Shown here: positions 54,507 to 55,364 of the stretch, one piece after another
Numbering within the stretch: position 1 is the stretch's first letter
How the letters are laid out: every line of letters begins with the position of its first letter
From: Planctomycetia bacterium
GTDB lineage: Bacteria > Planctomycetota > Planctomycetia > Pirellulales > Thermoguttaceae
DNA: 55,364 nucleotides
NCBI GenBank assembly: GCA_030527205.1
Contig: JAUNBG010000024.1
Location: forward strand, 1 to 55,364
Reading direction: 5' to 3'
Notes under the pieces: model-generated
What the model was told of the DNA's origin: nothing
What the model saw: only the letters and a program-made list of their open reading frames with translations
The model's database searches: none
Translations under genes and position numbers: made by a program

Positions 54507-54972
54507 TTTTTATGCCGAATTTTAAAGAAAACAGATTTCGTCTTTGCCTAATCGCCTTTTTGTTTGCAGGTTTTGAAAACGAGAATCTTGTTTGTTAGCA
54601 AATTTGTGCACAAAAAGCATTAAACCTTTGGATATTTCCCGCCTGATTTTGCCCTTTTCGTCTTTGAATAGAAATTGTATAATGCCGTCAAAAGACTCAA
54701 AGGGTCTGTGTTTTTGATATTGAATGAAAAGGACTTCTTCTATTTCGAATTCCTATGAATGAAGCCCTTAACAATCCTGATGAATACAGAAGCCGAAAGA
54801 AGCAACAGTCTTTGCCCTTTCTTAATCTGTTCATCGTTTTCAAGCTTGCCAATCCGACGATTTTGTATTTTCAACAGGCTTGAATATAAAGCGGATCAAG
54901 ATAATCAATTAAAGATCAACCCCAATACAAATAAACAAACATAAATCAAACGATAATCAAGGAGTTTCTATT
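54507..54972. other. Intergenic region between gspF and gspG
   Basis: About 466 bases with a family B copy (54785-54889) and no convincing gene. A promoter for gspG is likely here, as AAGGAG precedes its ATG. Confidence 0.5.
54785..54889 (+). repeat. Family B dispersed repeat, copy 10
   Basis: A full copy: CAGAAGCCGAAAGAAGCAAC, TTGCCCTTTCTTAATCTGTT, CAAGCTTGCCAATCCGACGA and TTTTCAACAGGCTTGAATAT near the end. It ends 83 bp before the gspG ATG. Confidence 0.6.
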
Positions 54973-55364
54973 ATGAAGCGCAATCAGATTCGGCCCGCTT
55001 TTCGCGGTTTTACTCTTATGGAATTGTTGATCGTTTTGGCGATTTTAATCGTCATTATCGGAATTCTCAGTCCAATTATCTGGTCTGCGTTAGCTCGAGC
55101 AAATCGTCGCGCAACGCAGTTGCAAATCAATAACTTTATGACAGCTCTCAAAACGTTCAATGTTGATCAGGGGCGTTTTCCAACAATGATTGAAGGACTT
55201 TATATTCTCGTTGAGCAACAAAATCCCGACGCTCAAGAAGCAATGCAAAAACAGCAGCAACTTATGGGCAATAATGGAATGAACTTCAACAATATGGGCG
55301 GCATGAACTCCGGAATGATGAGCGGCAATATGGGCGGCATGAATTCCGGAATGATGGGCAGCGA
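54973..55364 (+). CDS. gspG: Type II secretion major pseudopilin GspG, cut by the window end
   Basis: The first 130 residues are present. RG-FTLMELLIVLAILIVIIG is a perfect prepilin signal with Glu at +5. NNFMTALKTFNVDQGRFPTMIEGL matches GspG where the chain usually continues LxALVxxP. Instead a Gln-rich stretch (QQNPDAQEAMQKQQQ) and Met/Gly/Asn-rich repeats begin near residue 97 and run off the edge. GspG is the main subunit of the type II secretion pseudopilus. AAGGAG lies about eight bases before the ATG. Confidence 0.92.
   Translation, partial: MKRNQIRPAFRGFTLMELLIVLAILIVIIGILSPIIWSALARANRRATQLQINNFMTALKTFNVDQGRFPTMIEGLYILVEQQNPDAQEAMQKQQQLMGNNGMNFNNMGGMNSGMMSGNMGGMNSGMMGS
55291..55362 (+). 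repeat. Tandem 36-bp repeat in gspG
   Basis: 55291-55326 and 55327-55362 each encode NMGGMNSGMM plus two small residues. Further units may follow beyond the window. Confidence 0.9.

Overview
The window reads as one piece of a low-GC, AT-rich chromosome of the phylum Planctomycetota, most likely a Pirellulales-type lineage. This is inferred from the gene set: DUF1080 and DUF1570 proteins, fused M50-HlyD and GAF-HlyD adaptors, long low-complexity N-terminal extensions on FliO, FliP and type II secretion proteins, a Cys-rich exported protein, and sparse Shine-Dalgarno use with a few strong exceptions. No rRNA, tRNA, CRISPR array, phage or transposase gene was recognised.

Layout. 1-3.1 kb (mostly minus): end of an acidic protein, scpB, a membrane protein and a TPR lipoprotein. 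3.4-5.4 kb (plus): trmL and an umuC-type Y-family polymerase. 5.5-13 kb (minus): a DUF1080 protein, a large exported glycosidase-like protein, fliP-fliO overlapping by 4 bp, and a coiled-coil membrane protein with a clear terminator. 13.8-17.8 kb (plus): a small DMT-like protein and a 1110-residue exported multidomain protein. 18-20.2 kb (minus): a two-gene operon with an autotransporter-type beta-barrel. 20.7-22.9 kb (plus): a VanZ-like protein and a reduced GltD-like iron-sulfur flavoprotein. 23.4-31.9 kb (minus): an M50 protease followed by three large membrane-fusion proteins (PqqD-like/M50/HlyD, HlyD and GAF-GAF-HlyD), the most system-like block. 33-34.9 kb (minus): a PDZ/S41 protease. 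36-46 kb (plus): a 28-cysteine exported protein, a DUF1570 protein, a Tat-exported sugar-isomerase-like protein, a lipocalin-like exported protein, a DUF1254/DUF1214 protein carrying a ~480-residue insertion, and an HdeD-family protein. 46.4-51 kb (minus): a YbhN-like flippase-family protein, a GspJ-like pseudopilin with a 14-fold pentapeptide repeat, and a YqeG-like HAD phosphatase. 51-55.4 kb (plus): a homocysteine methyltransferase/MTHFR fusion, gspF and the start of gspG.

The intergenic space, often 300-1200 bp, holds two dispersed repeat families. Family A (5 copies, 106-111 bp) has inverted termini AGGAAGTTCTAAAAA/TTTTTAGAACTTCCT, A/T-only flanking direct repeats and a conserved inner hairpin, as expected of a MITE or structured-RNA element. 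Family B (about 10 degenerate copies, roughly 60-110 bp) ends in TTTTCAACAGGTTTGAATATAA-like sequence and often lies just upstream of a start codon.

Much of the coding content concerns the cell envelope and export: Sec and Tat signal peptides, membrane-fusion proteins, site-2 proteases, type II secretion parts, an outer-membrane barrel and a Cys-rich candidate wall protein.
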